A stretch of 64,000 bases of DNA from Lutraria lutraria (GCA_964023205.1 OZ026847.1:13585182-13649181), one strand, 5' to 3'; positions 45,521 to 58,196 are shown, numbered from the stretch's first letter. Numbers and translations: made by a program. Notes: generated by a model not told the origin, from the letters alone.

Positions 45521-47520
45521 AATTCCTACAAACAACAATGCTTTAATTAAAAAAGGACACTCTACAATTTTATTTTAACGGTTTATGTCATACCTTATTA
45601 ACAGTAAAGAATACTAATTTGATGTAAATTTATGCTATAATTTAACATATTACCGTATATAACCATGCTATAATTTAACATATTATTACCATTCACTTTG
45701 ATGTCTTAACTCAAATCATAATGCTGAATCCATGCAGTGCAAATTATGATGTTTGTAACACTAAAAAGTCATGTTCAAATTTAATTGGCTTTAAATAAAT
45801 AGAGAAAATACTCATTAATGAACAAATTTAAAGTCCTTTAATAAATTTAACATACAAAACCCCCAAATAAGTAAATATGATAAAACATCTATAAAAATAA
45901 GTAAATAATAAGCTTTAAAACTCATTTCATGTTCTGTGGCAAGTCATTATTTAAAGTGTGGTGAGTCGTTCTGTGGCAAGTCGTTACTATACGCTACACA
46001 GTGAACTAAACAAAAATGGAAGAAAATTCACTGAAAATGTACTTTCAGTAATTAGGCTTAGATTGTTTGCCCTTTACTGACCAATCTGAAAAAATAATGC
46101 CTAATCAAAAAAATTTATTGCAAAATCTGGGGAACTTGATTTCTATACTTGGGATATACCTGTACTCAGTGCTTTAGATAAACATTTAAAGTAGGTATAA
46201 AAGATTTAAAGTCAATTTTGATTTCACCTATCAATCTACTAACACCACACTATCTACATGTGTAGCTTAAGGCAAGTATATACTGTGCTTAGCCCTCCAT
46301 TGGTAAAACACAAATGCAAGAATATACAGCAAATATTATTATTTAGAAGTCAACAAGAACTTATACATAAAGAAACTACTCACAACAAATCCATAGTCCA
46401 ATGAATTCACTTTTAAACAATTATAAAACACCTAAATCTCAAAATTATTTTAAATGTTTCAGAGTGCAATATTACTTTACACAGCCAAATACCTAATCAT
46501 ATTTCCCTCCTAAAAATGAATAAATCTGATTGGACAGTTCCCTCTGTGTCTGCCAATGAATGGCATGGTTACAACATCATTGGTGACAGTGTGTACAAAA
46601 TGTAGCCAATGAAATTCTATGTTATAAATGTAAATCATGTCTCAATACAAAACACAAAATTAATACACAACAAAATGTACTGTTATAATCAAACATAAGT
46701 GTGAATTTCATACAAAGCAAGAATTTAAAATGGTTATCAGCATATTCCAACAGTAATATCATTGGCATGAACAGCAATGGTAAATTGCCTTTGGCCATTT
46801 ACAGTATATTTTGATTTTATGGCAAAGACATATATCATGAATAAACAAGTATATAATACAATTGATTAAACAATAAATAGAAATAGAAATCTAATGTGTA
46901 TTTCAACAGCATGCTTTTCTCACCCATTGTAAACAATCAAACAAAACAGATTCTGATGAGGTAACCAATAAATCAAATCAGTACATGTATCAACATTGTC
47001 ATCTAAACATTTGTACTATTGTAATAGGAGGAAAATAATGTACCTGATGCAAGATTCGAATCCATTACCTCCTGCCTGCAAGTAAGATGCTCTACCAACT
47101 GAGCTAATCCAGCTGGATAATACACTGCCAATTAATTTACACCAATACTGTTATAGTATACTGAATAAGGAAGGCCAAATACATAATGTTCTACATATAA
47201 TATATTTTTAATATTTTCAATTATTGCCTCTAAACCAGATTGAACAATTTATGTGAAGAAATAAGGAGAAGCTGTAGCTGTACTTCCTAAAGGACTGATG
47301 CTATTAATCAACTGACCAAGCAACCCAGCTAGCAACTACTATATAATTATGTTCTTTAATTTCTCTGTGTGCAAAATTTGGTTGTTTTAAAGTATCAGGA
47401 CCCTAACACCCAAAATTCAAAAGGTGGCCAGATTTATTTTTAACCTTGATAACTTTAAAAAAAATCAAAGCACTGAGAGAACAGTCAGGAACAAAGTTTA
47501 CCTATGTAAGATGAAACCAG
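45521..47520. other. gene-free AT-rich region
   Basis: No exons supported. A short direct duplication of ATGCTATAATTTAACATATT lies at 45632-45690, and a tRNA-like sequence at 47036-47115. Confidence 0.4.
47036..47115 (-). repeat. tRNA-like sequence, degenerate (SINE head or tRNA pseudogene)
   Basis: On the minus strand GGATTAGCTCAGTTGGTAGA forms a good D arm and A box, and GGATTCGAATC a B box. The anticodon loop position reads CTTGCAG. The anticodon, T and acceptor stems do not pair well, so it is not a working tRNA. Confidence 0.55.
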
Positions 47521-49112
47521 CCTTTGATGAACAGTTCACGAAATGTTCCATCAGTTTATTCATAAATTGTTCATGAATTTATTCATGACCTACAAAATGG
47601 ACATGAAGTTCATTTTGAGAGTGTAGCAAAATTCAACATTTATTTCAATACATCAAAGACAACGTACATAATTTTGATAAGATATTATGCCGCAAATAAT
47701 TTATTTTAGGTTCAGAAAACAGTGATTTTAAATATGATATTTTGTTTTTGGAAATGAAAAGATATGTATTTGGCAAAAAGAATTTTACCTTCATGTATTG
47801 GTTTTAAAAGGTATATATTGTGCCGCGTATTTCCGTGGTACTCATATATCCGCAGTATATCATATTTCCAGTATAACCAGAACGATGCGCCACCTGTAGG
47901 TGACCTACTTATACAAAGAGGCTACTTTCGTATTGTTCTTACAGTTTCAGCAATAGTTTTTTTTCCGTATAAAGGTATTTGCATAAAAATCAAAAGATTA
48001 TATGAATATAAACTTATTTTCAATGGTCATACACAACTGCTAAAGATGGCTTCCTACTTATTGTTAAATTCAAGTCGTTTTACGAATCACAAATACCAGT
48101 CGTCTGTTTGCGCTATTTCATGACGTCACTCGAATATTGATTGACGGTTAAAGGTACTTTTTCTTATGCAATTGTTTTAAGCAATACTTATGGGGCTAGT
48201 CATGAAGTGGTTACCGTGGAAATATGAGAATGTACCTTTAAAATATGGCTGCCGCCATCAGTCGATCCAGAATGTATTTTAAACCATTCACATAAGTGTG
48301 AGAAAAATAAGATTATTCCAAAACAGTCTGTAAGAAATAAAACGAGCGAAATATCACTTGATTAATGCAAGGAAAGTTCTTTTATTTGTGTTTTCAACAG
48401 TTTTAATGATAAGTACCACGGGAATATGAGGCGCCGGTAAAGTCTAAAACTAGCTTGGGACATTTATAAAAATACAAATATGAGTGAACTTGAAAAAGAA
48501 AGATGGTCAATTGTAAGACACCTGATTGAATAACTACACAATATTGTTACTAATATCCCATTATAAGATAATCCATTTATTTTTGCTTTATTTCACTTTA
48601 TAAATTATAAATAAACATATATATGTTCATTATAGTAGTTTTACCATATAATAGTAAATATATATCATGAAATTAAATGTAAGGTATGAAGGTGGGATGA
48701 CCCCGACCCCCTCATACCTATTACGGGGTGAAATAAATGGGGTTAATGAATTTATTCATGACCTACAAATTGGACATGAAGTTCATAAACAAATGTCCAT
48801 GAACTAATTTATGAACGTTAGGCAGTCCTAATCAAAAATGTGTTTTTTATTAGGTCCATGAATTATTGATGAATTATTTTGATGAACCTTTGATGAACTT
48901 TTATTAACAATTCATAAAACTTCCTGAATGGATCATGAACTTATGATGTTCATGAACAGTTCATTAAGTTTCATTAATTGTTCATGAACTTCAGTTGATA
49001 AACCGTTCATTAAACATAGGTTCATGAACAGGTGATGAGATATATTGATGAACCTTTGATTAACTTTCATGAACAATACCTGAAACATCATAAACTGTTT
49101 ATGAACATCATC
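47521..49112. mobile_element. TTCATGAA-rich element split by a nested MITE
   Basis: Repeated GTTCATGAAC words lie at 47521-47613 and 48740-49110. A 39-base near-identical direct repeat starting GAATTTATTCATGACCTACA (47575-47613 and 48748-48786) flanks the middle. The middle contains a second element at 47822-48436. The open frame at 47764-48123 is inside the nested element and is not a gene. Confidence 0.5.
47822..48436. mobile_element. nested MITE with CCGTGGTA-type inverted ends
   Basis: The left end is GCCGCGTATTTCCGTGGTAC; the right end TACCACGGGAATATGAGGCG is its degenerate inverse. Internal GTTACCGTGGAAATATGAGA is another copy of the end motif. Non-coding. Confidence 0.5.
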
Positions 49113-50283
49113 AGTTCAACAGGGGTGTTATCTTAATTATGAATTAGAATTTGAGGGTCAAGCATGTAGTCCTGAAAAAATGTACATCTTTAAGCCAATT
49201 AACCACAATTATCAAGCAAAAGCTACACTCTAAAAGTCATGACATACAGTGAGAAATTACTAGCTGAAAACCCAAACAAATTCAGTACCTTCAGTGCTTT
49301 GATTTGTATCCACACATTGAACTGTATAAACCATCTGTACTGAATTTCTGACCCTGTGTCCTTGTGTAAACTCTCTACACTGAGAGACAAGTCAAATGTT
49401 TGTAAGGTGCAAATTGCATCCGGCAATTTAATACTAGAATGTGGCCCACGTAACGTTTTATCATGATGTGCTAAGTTTCCGATCACATTAATTTGTTATT
49501 TTGACTTAACTGAGCCCGAAACTTAAGGAATCATCTACTCGATCAAAAAGACAAGCCGTTGATGTTTCATGAATCTGGTGATATGGTTCTACAGTTCACG
49601 AGGTACTCTATATGTAGTCCCTGTATCCACCCTAAAAGTGACTTAAATATTCATTAAAATCTTGGAAACTATCATCTCAATGTATCAGACAAACTAAACA
49701 GTTAAATCTACTGGAAGACATTTAAAATATTTAAATAAAGTCTCAAAGAATTATATACTCCGTTGTTTGAGGGTACATTATCGTAAAACCTTGTATAACG
49801 GTCCCAAACATAGATTTTCAACTCTGAAGTGACCATCTATATCGAATCATCAACTTTGAATAACTATGGCGAACCAATTAAGTGAAAGTCATCATTTCTC
49901 ACCTGATCGGACATTTTTTGTAATGAGCTCCGAAATCAACATTTAATTAATGACAATTGTATCAACATTGTCCACGCTCGCAATAATAAGATTTTCCGCA
50001 TGAATAATAACATGATTAAAGACGTTTTCGGTAGTTCACTACATTTTTACACACAGACATATAGGCAAAATGAAAACTGATCAATAGAATTTGTTTAAAC
50101 TTTGCATGATCGTAGCATATGATAACAGAAACATTTTAAGCGAAAAGAAATTGGCGGTTACTGATCTCGTTTTTGAGTTATCTGCCCTTGAATTTGAATT
50201 TTTGCTTATTTTAGCTCATTTCAAGGGCAGATAAATCATACATAAATCTCAAAAAACATGGTTTTACTTTTGGTTAATGTTTT
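49113..50283. other. gene-free region
   Basis: No exons supported. Near 49790 GTAAAACCTTGTATAACGG resembles a pogo/Tigger-like end without a visible partner. Confidence 0.35.
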
Positions 50284-50284
50284 A

Positions 50285-50345
50285 AGCTCACCTGGCAAAG
50301 AGTGCCAAGGTGAGTTTTTAAGATAAAGCTTTGTCTGTTGTCCAT
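50285..50345 (+). repeat. AGCTCACCTGG foldback repeat
   Basis: AGCTCACCTGGCAAAGAGTGCC followed by AAGGTGAGTTT is a short hairpin start, then CTTTGTCTGTTGTCCATCGT. The same family starts at 37879. This is a very common repeat of molluscs. Confidence 0.6.
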
Positions 50346-50408
50346 CGTCAACAATTTCTTTAAACAACATCTCCTCAACCACTCTAAAAAGGTATTCGGT
50401 GAATGACA

Positions 50409-50495
50409 CTAAGAAAAAGAGGAAAGTTGGTATAATACTTATGCAGTTGTAGCCTCCTAATGCACCGCTATCACCAACTTTCCTCTTTTTCTTAG
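50409..50495. repeat. perfect 22-bp inverted repeat
   Basis: CTAAGAAAAAGAGGAAAGTT plus GG (50409-50430) is exactly inverted at 50474-50495 around a 43-base loop. It lies just after the AGCTCACCTGG foldback and interrupts its usual continuation. Confidence 0.85.
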
Positions 50496-50665
50496 TTAAT
50501 TACATCTTTACCATTTTGTCAAGCACCAACAACGCTTACCTGCATTGATTGTACTTGTAACATCACATGTTTGGTGCAGTTATTATAGGACTTACTTGGT
50601 TATTTTTCCTGTATAGAATAATTATATTAGGCAATTATGTTTATTTAAAGTTAGCTGAAAGATTT

Positions 50666-50732
50666 GGAATCTAAATGAGGTCATTGTGTAAAAGTAAAAT
50701 TACATTATACACATTGACCTCGTTTAGATTCC
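50666..50732. repeat. 25-bp inverted repeat, two mismatches
   Basis: GGAATCTAAATGAGGTCATT (50666 on, 25 bases) pairs with 50708-50732 around a 17-base AT-rich loop. It is the second foldback within 240 bases. Confidence 0.8.
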
Positions 50733-51884
50733 AGATCATGTCACCAATATATTATGTGTTTATTGAATATGGGATCTTGTCAACTCTGTCTATTTATCCT
50801 GGTAGTCCCATTGGGATGCCAACATATTAAAAACAAACTTGTAAAACTTTGTTGAACCAACTCTAAGCGAATGTACCATGTTCACTGGTCCATTCGTTGG
50901 GAAGTGGTTGTATCATCTAGATATGGAATTGGTCACTCACTTTAACCCATTCTTGGCTTCTCACCAGTGATGAGACGCCAGAATGTGTTCTGTGTAATGC
51001 ACCACATTCTATCAAACATATTCTTATTGACTTGAATGACGTTCAGCCAATCCCTGTTAAGACACTAAGATGTCGAAAACACACCTTTAAAAAAGTCAGA
51101 CCTTATTAATTAAATTTTATAAAGGAAATCGGACTATACAATATACTGTGATACCTACAATAACAAATTCTTCTATAATCTATTTAATAACAATTGATTC
51201 TCATTATGTCAAACTTGCTTGTATGAAAACTTTGTTTATTAAGTCTAACAGTTAATTGGGGTCCTATTTTTTTGTCTTATTCTCTATACTTACACTTATT
51301 TCCAATTTTGTTTGTGTCATACTTTAATTTTGTTCACATAACTCTAATTAGCAATTAACTAAACATGTAGGTATGTAGTTTAATTTAAGAGTTATATAGC
51401 TGGTCAGTGAACTGTGAATGCTTTCACACTTAAAACATTTCACTAGATAAACTAAAGGCTCCATGAGGTTAACAATTGTGTTAATAAAAACCCATCAGCT
51501 TAGGCTATCATGAAAACCATAATAGATATTTAACTATCAATTAATTTAAAGTAATGGTAGGTAGGACAAACAAGTGTGCATCACATTATGTAACATATGG
51601 CTTCGGCTGCAGTGAGTATCTGAATACTAGGATACTTGAGGATTTAGCTTGAAAATGAAGTATGGCTACAAGCTTATTCTTTTAGTTTTAATAAATATGA
51701 TGTTAGCTTGATAAAACATCATTCTGAAAGTGTGATTGGCATTTCAACAAGCTTACATTCAGTATTGTATGCAACATGAGTCCCCTACCAGCACATATCA
51801 TTGGAATGTTAGCTGATGTTTATACAGCACCATCTGTCTAGATTTTTAAATGACGATAATTTTGTCTAAATGAGCAAGCCAGCT
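50733..51884. other. gene-free region
   Basis: No supported gene. Segments near 50930-51060 (CAGTGATGAGACGCCAGAATG and GTGTAATGCACC) read like fragments of a decayed retroelement coding region, but no open frame supports it. Confidence 0.35.
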
Positions 51885-52310
51885 TAAGTTATCATCTGAA
51901 AACCAAATTTCAGTGACCTAGATATTTGACCTATTGACCCCAAATGTAATCCCACTCTAGGTTATACCCTAAGCTACCCATATACCAAAATTCATTGAAA
52001 TCTGTCAATTCTAACTGAAGTTATCATCCGGAAACCACTTCGGACGGATGGACAGACGGATGTACTCACTGAAGTGACGTTGTGGGGTGCCACCTTTGAT
52101 CTTCTTTTGATCTTCTGAACCCCACAAGCAACATTTTTGCACCACATAAGCACAAATTTTCCCCACAACGTCGGTTTGTACGTACTTGAACCCTATAACG
52201 ACAACTTGTACTTACCCTAACCCCACAATGACACCTGAGTGCGTACGGCCAGACAGACAGACTGACAACAACAAACACTAAAGTCCCCTCCGGTACGGCA
52301 GGGGACTAAC
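51885..52310 (+). repeat. bivalve-type dispersed repeat with GGACGGATGGACAGACGG
   Basis: It runs through GACCTAGATATTTGACCTAT, TTATCATCCGGAAACCACTT, GGACGGATGGACAGACGG, several ACCCCACAA words and CCAGACAGACAGACTGACAA to GGTACGGCAGGGGAC. It shares its theme with 24010-24245. The minus-strand open frame across it is incidental. Confidence 0.55.
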
Positions 52311-52553
52311 AAACGCATTTTGTGTTACATTGCTTATGGAACCTATTATATAGATACTTATTTTATTTCTTCACAACATAATGTGTATGTGCTTTATTCA
52401 ATGAAGATGTGATTTAAAGTAAACATGAAATGTATCAAAGGTTAGAGCTACAAATAATTTAAACATTTAATACAATACCTGTTTATCACAAAATTCTGAT
52501 TATACTGATTTCCATGGTCCCTATAGGAATTTGAGATAAAGAGAATCAATTGT

Positions 52554-52635
52554 ACAGTCAAACCTGTGAACAAAGGCCACCCTTAGGAAAAACAAAATGT
52601 GACCTTTATTGATGGGTGACCTTTATTCGGAGGTC
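52554..52635. repeat. MITE-like repeat with AAAGGCCACC units, 5' end copy
   Basis: ACAGTCAAACCTGTGAACAA, AGGCCACCCTTAGG, then GACCTTTATTGATGGGTGAC and TTTATTCGGAGGTCA. The matching right end is missing. Confidence 0.6.
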
Positions 52636-54385
52636 ATTTTTTCACTTTGGCAAAGATTCATCATGGAATATTAACTTTTAAATATAATTTGTTAAATGTA
52701 TACGATTTTGTTTTGTATCAAAGTACTACTATTTTTTTGCACAAAATTCCTACTTTTCTTTTAATTTCACTCCTACTTTTATGAAAAAGGGTAGCTGGAA
52801 AGCCTGGATAAGTCTCACACACTTTTGTTCTGTTACTACAAAACAATTTTAACCATTGTGATAAGAATCATACCCAAGTACTTCAATTTAAATAATGAAT
52901 CCTGGAAGCGACTTGTAAATTTGGCAAAACAACTACATTTATATAAAAACATGAAAGGAGAAAGGGAGATAACTCAAAAATGAAAAATAAACCAAATCTA
53001 AAATTTTCAGTGCCTGAGGTTTTTGATCTCTAATGCATTTATAACCTTGATTTCATTAATTTTACTGATAACTGACATGTTCCTGAGGCACATGGGTTCA
53101 AACCCCACTGGGACCATAGTTTTCTAAATTGTTTTGTATTCAAAACTTGAATTTGTACCGTAATATGAAGGAAAATATTTATTCCAAAATATTTTGTTCA
53201 GTTTATAGGAACTTATACATGGTTATAACTGACAAAAATCAAGTAACTATGGATTTCTGACACACCTTTTGTCAAAACAGGATGGTAAAACTTTTTAAAA
53301 TTTGGTGTAGGCATTATACAAACATGGTTGTTAATTTTTAGAAAATTTCAGAAGTTGTCCGCTTGAGTTTTTATCTTAATGGTATTTATTAATTTGTTTC
53401 TTTTTGGTAATAGGCAAACAAATTTTGACTAAATCTAAAAGGGGCGGGGTTACAGTTTTTCTATAATATAGTAGTTCCAAACATTATTTAAACAATTTGG
53501 ATTGACTAAACACTGGTTGCCCATGGACTTAAACAAATTCTTGCATTTTATTGTATCATCTGTTAGAGAGATAGGTCAATTTTCATATAGGCATCTTCAT
53601 TTGATTTGAAGGTACATGTATGAGGGGTGATCATTAAGTTCGTGGACAACCAAGCGTATCAAGAAATGCTAGATTTTAAGTAAGAATTAACACAATAATG
53701 AAGTTGCTGAATGTGTACTGCATAATTATCATAGTAAAGTTCCATAACAAAATACCAGAACTATTCAAATAACAAGTGTTTTTGTTTAACCATTTGCTTT
53801 CAACCGCCGCCAGAACAATGTTATCCATGACGTCAAGTCACATTTTGTCAAAATACACACCTCTGAATTGCACATAACGTACATGTCTATAAGGACCCTG
53901 TGTTTGAATGTGTTCTTGTAAAATGACATGTGTCAAATCTGTGTCGAATGGTATATTTTACATCTCAAGTACTATGTAAAAAATTTCCAGATTAAACTTT
54001 ATTAACATTAGAAGATTTGTACTTGATGATACTTAAACAGACATTTGATACATTTTCCAGTTTTTTAGCAAAAGAAATCAAATTCAAGGGCAGATAACTA
54101 AAAAACCAGTATGTCAACCCATAATTTTTTTCGCTTAAAAAGGTTCTATTATCATCATATGCTATGATCATGCAGAAATTCACGAGTTTTCATTTTTACT
54201 ATACACCTAAACCCCGCCTTGAATGTGTTTCTTTTTCATACAATGCACTAATATCTGATACCTTTTTAGCATACTTATATACACTTATGTAAAATACAAC
54301 AAAAAATGCAATTCCCAGCGCAAAATTATTCTAAATAATGAAATTATGATCATTTATTGATCTATGATACACAGCTCCCATACCG
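52636..54385. other. gene-free region with repeat ends
   Basis: A tRNA-like GGGTTCAAACCCCACTGGGA lies at 53095-53114. A mariner-like end, TGAGGGGTGATCATTAAGTT plus CGTGGAC, lies at 53621-53647 without a visible partner. No exons supported. Confidence 0.4.
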
Positions 54386-54986
54386 AAAAAAGTTACAAAA
54401 AAGTTATGCTTTTTTAGGCAAAAAAGGTTACAAAAAAAGCATAAATAAGTTATACAAGTTTGGAACCATTTATTTCAACAAAGTTACAGAAAAGTTATGC
54501 CTATTAAAAGTTACTAACTAATATGTAACTTTTTTGTGCCTATTTACAGAGAAAAGTTGCATATTAGTTACAAAAAAGTTACACTATAGTTATCAAAAGT
54601 TACAAAAAAGTTACATTCTAATTTCTATGCATGATTAAGACACAGAAAAGTTACAAAAAAATTACAAGTGTATAAAAGTTACAAAAAAGTTACATTCAAA
54701 GTTACAAAAAAGTTACATTGTAGGCATACTATAGTTGCATTCAAAGTTACATAAAAGTTACAGAAAAGTTATATTCTAGGCATACTTTAGTTACATTCAA
54801 AATTACATTAAAGTTACAGAAAAGTTATATTCTATAGACATACCTCAGTTACAAAAAAGTTACAGAAAAGTTACATTAAAGTTACAGAAAAGTTATATTC
54901 TATAGACATACCTCAGTTACAAAAAAGTTACAGAAAAGTTATATTCTATAGACATACCTCAGTTACATTAAAGTTACACTAAAGTA
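54386..54986 (+). repeat. AAAGTTACA tandem array
   Basis: About 600 bases made of AAAAGTTACA(A/G)A words. In the right half a higher-order unit appears with GTTATATTCTATAGACATAC and CTCAGTTACAAAAAAGTTAC. It lies just downstream of the tentative minus-strand gene. Confidence 0.85.
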
Positions 54987-55229
54987 ACCGAATTTTCACT
55001 TTAATCAGACAAGAAAGGTTTTAAATATAAATATCATAGCATTTAATTATTTCTTAAATAATACAAAAAGGATGTAAAAACAATATCAGTTTAGCAACAG
55101 TGACTTTTTTTAAGCACATAGATATTTCTTAAATAAAACACTATACAGTCTATATTCCAACATTTTAGATGTATGTATGCTTAATTCACAAGACAATGGT
55201 GATTAGAGTTCTCTTCCTCAAGTTTGTTT

Positions 55230-58196
55230 TCATCTTTCTTTGTTCAAAACAGACCAATAGTGCATTATTCTAGGTTCATCTAGAAAACTTAATAATGCAA
55301 CTTTCACATCTTTGCCTTTAATAACAGCAGTCTGGAAAAAAGAAGACATATACAATTAAAATATGATTTAATAATTTCAAATGATTATCCAACAGATAAT
55401 GTGGATTACCGGTACTTATTGTAGTCAACTTAGAAAGAACAAGTGTTTGAATTTCATGTGCAGACAACCTTTAAAAGACAGACATTATACTTCACATAAG
55501 CTTTTTATAATATTTTTCAGTCAATATTATATAGTAGAAAAACAGCCCAGATCTCTAGCTTGAGGAAATAGGATTCGATTTAATCCAGATCAAAAGTTCA
55601 CAATTAATAAGTTACTATTTCTGTTTGAAAGTTTCATTAAGATTTTTGTGTTCAGTTTAGCAATATTAGTTGATGTTAAGATTAAGAAATTTAAAAAGTT
55701 TGTGTTTTCTATACTGGCATATTGATTTTATGTTCCACTTCAGTTATCAAACAAGAGTGCCAGGTCTCAAAGTACCCCATGTCAAGGGCCATAACTCAGA
55801 AGTGCCTGGGCCAATTGGGCTGGTTATCAAACTTGACGGTTGTGACCTGCTGGACAAGTATCCTGAAATAATTGTCGAAGTCCTGGCTAGCCATTATTGA
55901 TAAAATGTTCTTACCAATGGATGCTGTTTGTTCATCTTGCTCTAAAGAAATAAAATGCAGATATAAGGAAAATAAATTTTACATAATGTTTCCTACCAGA
56001 GAAGGTGACAAAACTCAGATAAAGATCCCAAATGATTGGTTGTTTGTATTCACATACAGTAATGCTATGATAAAAATCAATGTATTAATTTCAGTTGAAT
56101 TAATAGGCATCTTCAAAACTTAAGCAAAAATTAAATTGACCTAGTTCTATTTAATCATGCACTCAGGTCAGTGTCTAAATATATCGAAAAAGGGCATTTT
56201 CGAGTTTCACAAGAAATATAATTTAAGATTATTACCATGCTGTGGTATCATAATTTGCCCTGCAAAAACTTTGCACTTGAGCTCATTAAAATCCCAACTG
56301 TTATGTCATTAAAATATGGACATAAAGGGGTTCCATTTAAAATGCAGTTAATCCAAATGTCATTTTAATATTTTTAAATGCTTTGTCTCAAATAAAGAAT
56401 ATAAGTACCATTTTCTGACTACATGTACCATAATTATAATCTTGTGTCATTTTTCCAATTGCTTTTTCCCTTCTGATGTGGAACCTGCAGAATAATAAAA
56501 AAAAATAAGCATAAGTGCAATTTAACCTGTCATTGACTATAAAAAAGCAGGACTAGATATAAAATAATTATGAAATTTATAATTCATAGCTCTTACAGTT
56601 CAAGTGTCATGCTCCTGATAAGAATCAAGTTTAAACAAATGTAACAAAGGGCAATAACTCAAAATTATGAAATGCAGAGTAACGGTTCTTGTGCACTGCA
56701 CTCATCCTCAATGAGTCTTATTTAACTATGAAGTTTATAATTCATTGCTCTTTCAGTCTAAGAGTTATGCCCGGACAAGAATTAAGTATGAAAAAAAATA
56801 ACAAAGGGCAATAAATCCAAATAAGAAATACAGAGTAATGGTTCTTGAATACTGCACTCATTCTCAATGAGACCTTTCTAACTATGAAGTTTCAAAATCA
56901 TAGCTCTTAAAGTCTTAGAGTTTTGCACTGGACAAGAATCAAGTAAAAAAACAAAGGGCAATCAGTCCAAATTAAGACATGCAGAGTAATGGTTCTTGTA
57001 CTAGTGAAGTTGTACACTGCATTCATCCTCGATGAGATCTATCTAACTATGAAGTTTCAAATTCATAGCTCTTATAGTCTAAGAGTTATGCTCCGGACAA
57101 TAATTATGTATGAACAAATTACCAAAGGGCAATAACTTCAAAATTAAGAAATACAGAGTAACAGTTCTTGTGCACTACGCTCATCCTCAATGAAGTCTAT
57201 CTAACCATAACGTTTCAAATGCATAGCTCTTATAGTCTAGGAGATATGCTCCGGACAAGAATTATGTATGAACACATTAACAAAGGGCAATAACTCCAAA
57301 ATTAAGAAATACAGAGTAACGGTTCTTGTACACTACACTCATCCTCAATAAGATCTATCTAACTATTAAGTTTCAAATTCATAGCTCTTATAGTCTAGGA
57401 GTTATGCTCCGGACAAGAATTATGTATGAACACATTAACAAAGGGCAATAACTCAAAAACTATAAATAAATGAATAATAATAAATACTGCCAGTTTCGCT
57501 CCAGATGACGCGCTAGTAATGACCTAGTAGTAAACAACATGGCCACCAGAATAAGCGCGAACATTAAAAAAAATACTAAAATGGCAATTAGTTAAAGGAA
57601 CTGAAGCGTCTCTAATAGCAATCAAATTGGTATCATTTTAATGCCTAAATCAAATAATGAAAGCCCTGCAAAATATCATTACAAAATATACCGCTAGTTA
57701 ACTCAAGATACACATTTCAAGATTTACCAAACTTGCCGATTTCGACCTCAGAAATTATTCGTCATTTTCAACCTTTTTTTCAAACCAAATACAAATACCA
57801 ACGCGCACGTTATAGGGTCATTTTTGAACGCACATTCTTCTTTGACTTTTCCGTAATAATTGGTTTTACAAGTGACAAACGCATTTTTGGTGTACGAAAA
57901 AAAAAAGACACAGCAGTTCCTGGGCATGCCCCTTTAAGACTTTGAATTAATCTGATTATTGATAAAGCTATGTAATATCGAGCAACTCGGTATATTATTT
58001 TTGTATGTAAACAATTAATATTTAAGTAGAAATACCTAAAAGTTATCCCAAGAATCTTGACAGGAACTTGAGGAAGACCATCGTGAACGATATCACCAAC
58101 TATGACCGGGTCGAAATCCTGTCTTGAATCTTTTTTTCCAACCAGTGTGACGATTTTAAATCGACTTCCTCCGATCCATTGTACAGAAACGTGTAC
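55230..58196 (-). CDS. unrecognised small protein gene, three exons, 5' end unresolved
   Basis: Three minus-strand open segments join in phase: 58036-58196 (donor GTATTT), 56409-56484 (acceptor CTGCAG, donor GTACTT) and 55230-55331 (acceptor TTCCAG, ending TGA). Together they give 112 residues: VHVSVQWIGGSRFKIV..., DIVHDGLPQVPVKILGITFR, FHIRREKAIGKMTQ..., then KGKDVKVALLSFLDEPRIMH and the stop. I do not recognise the protein. The VQW...FKIV...VGDIV...VPVKIL pattern recalls small SH3- or Tudor-like barrels, which is inference only. No in-frame ATG is seen before the first segment; an in-frame TAA lies a few codons upstream, so an unseen 5' exon is needed. The second donor has an alternative at TATG/GTACAT that would change the end. 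The intron between the first two exons contains the 157-bp satellite array. Confidence 0.4.
55735..55900 (+). repeat. single diverged AGGGCCATAACTC repeat
   Basis: CAAGAGTGCCAGGTCTCAAA followed by CAAGGGCCATAACTCAGAAG is a relative of the satellite at 56590-57480. It lies in the last intron of the tentative gene. Confidence 0.45.
56590..57480 (+). repeat. about 157-bp satellite, six heads
   Basis: AAAGGGCAATAACTC-type heads occur at about 56646, 56803, 56953, 57124, 57282 and 57440, at steps of 150-171 bases. Shared words include GCAGAGTAACGGTTCTTGT, CTCATCCTCAATGAG, CTATGAAGTTTCAAATTCAT and ATGCTCCGGACAAGAATTA. I recognise it as a mollusc repeat. It lies in an intron of the tentative minus-strand gene. 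Confidence 0.85.

Noticed and set aside
47036..47115. Functional tRNA gene on the minus strand
   Set aside because: D arm and B box are good, but the anticodon, T and acceptor stems do not pair, so it is a SINE head or pseudogene.
47764..48123. 119-residue plus-strand open frame as a gene
   Set aside because: It lies across the end of a nested MITE; no family resemblance.
53621..53647. Complete mariner-type element
   Set aside because: Only one terminal-like sequence is visible; no opposite end or transposase frame was found.
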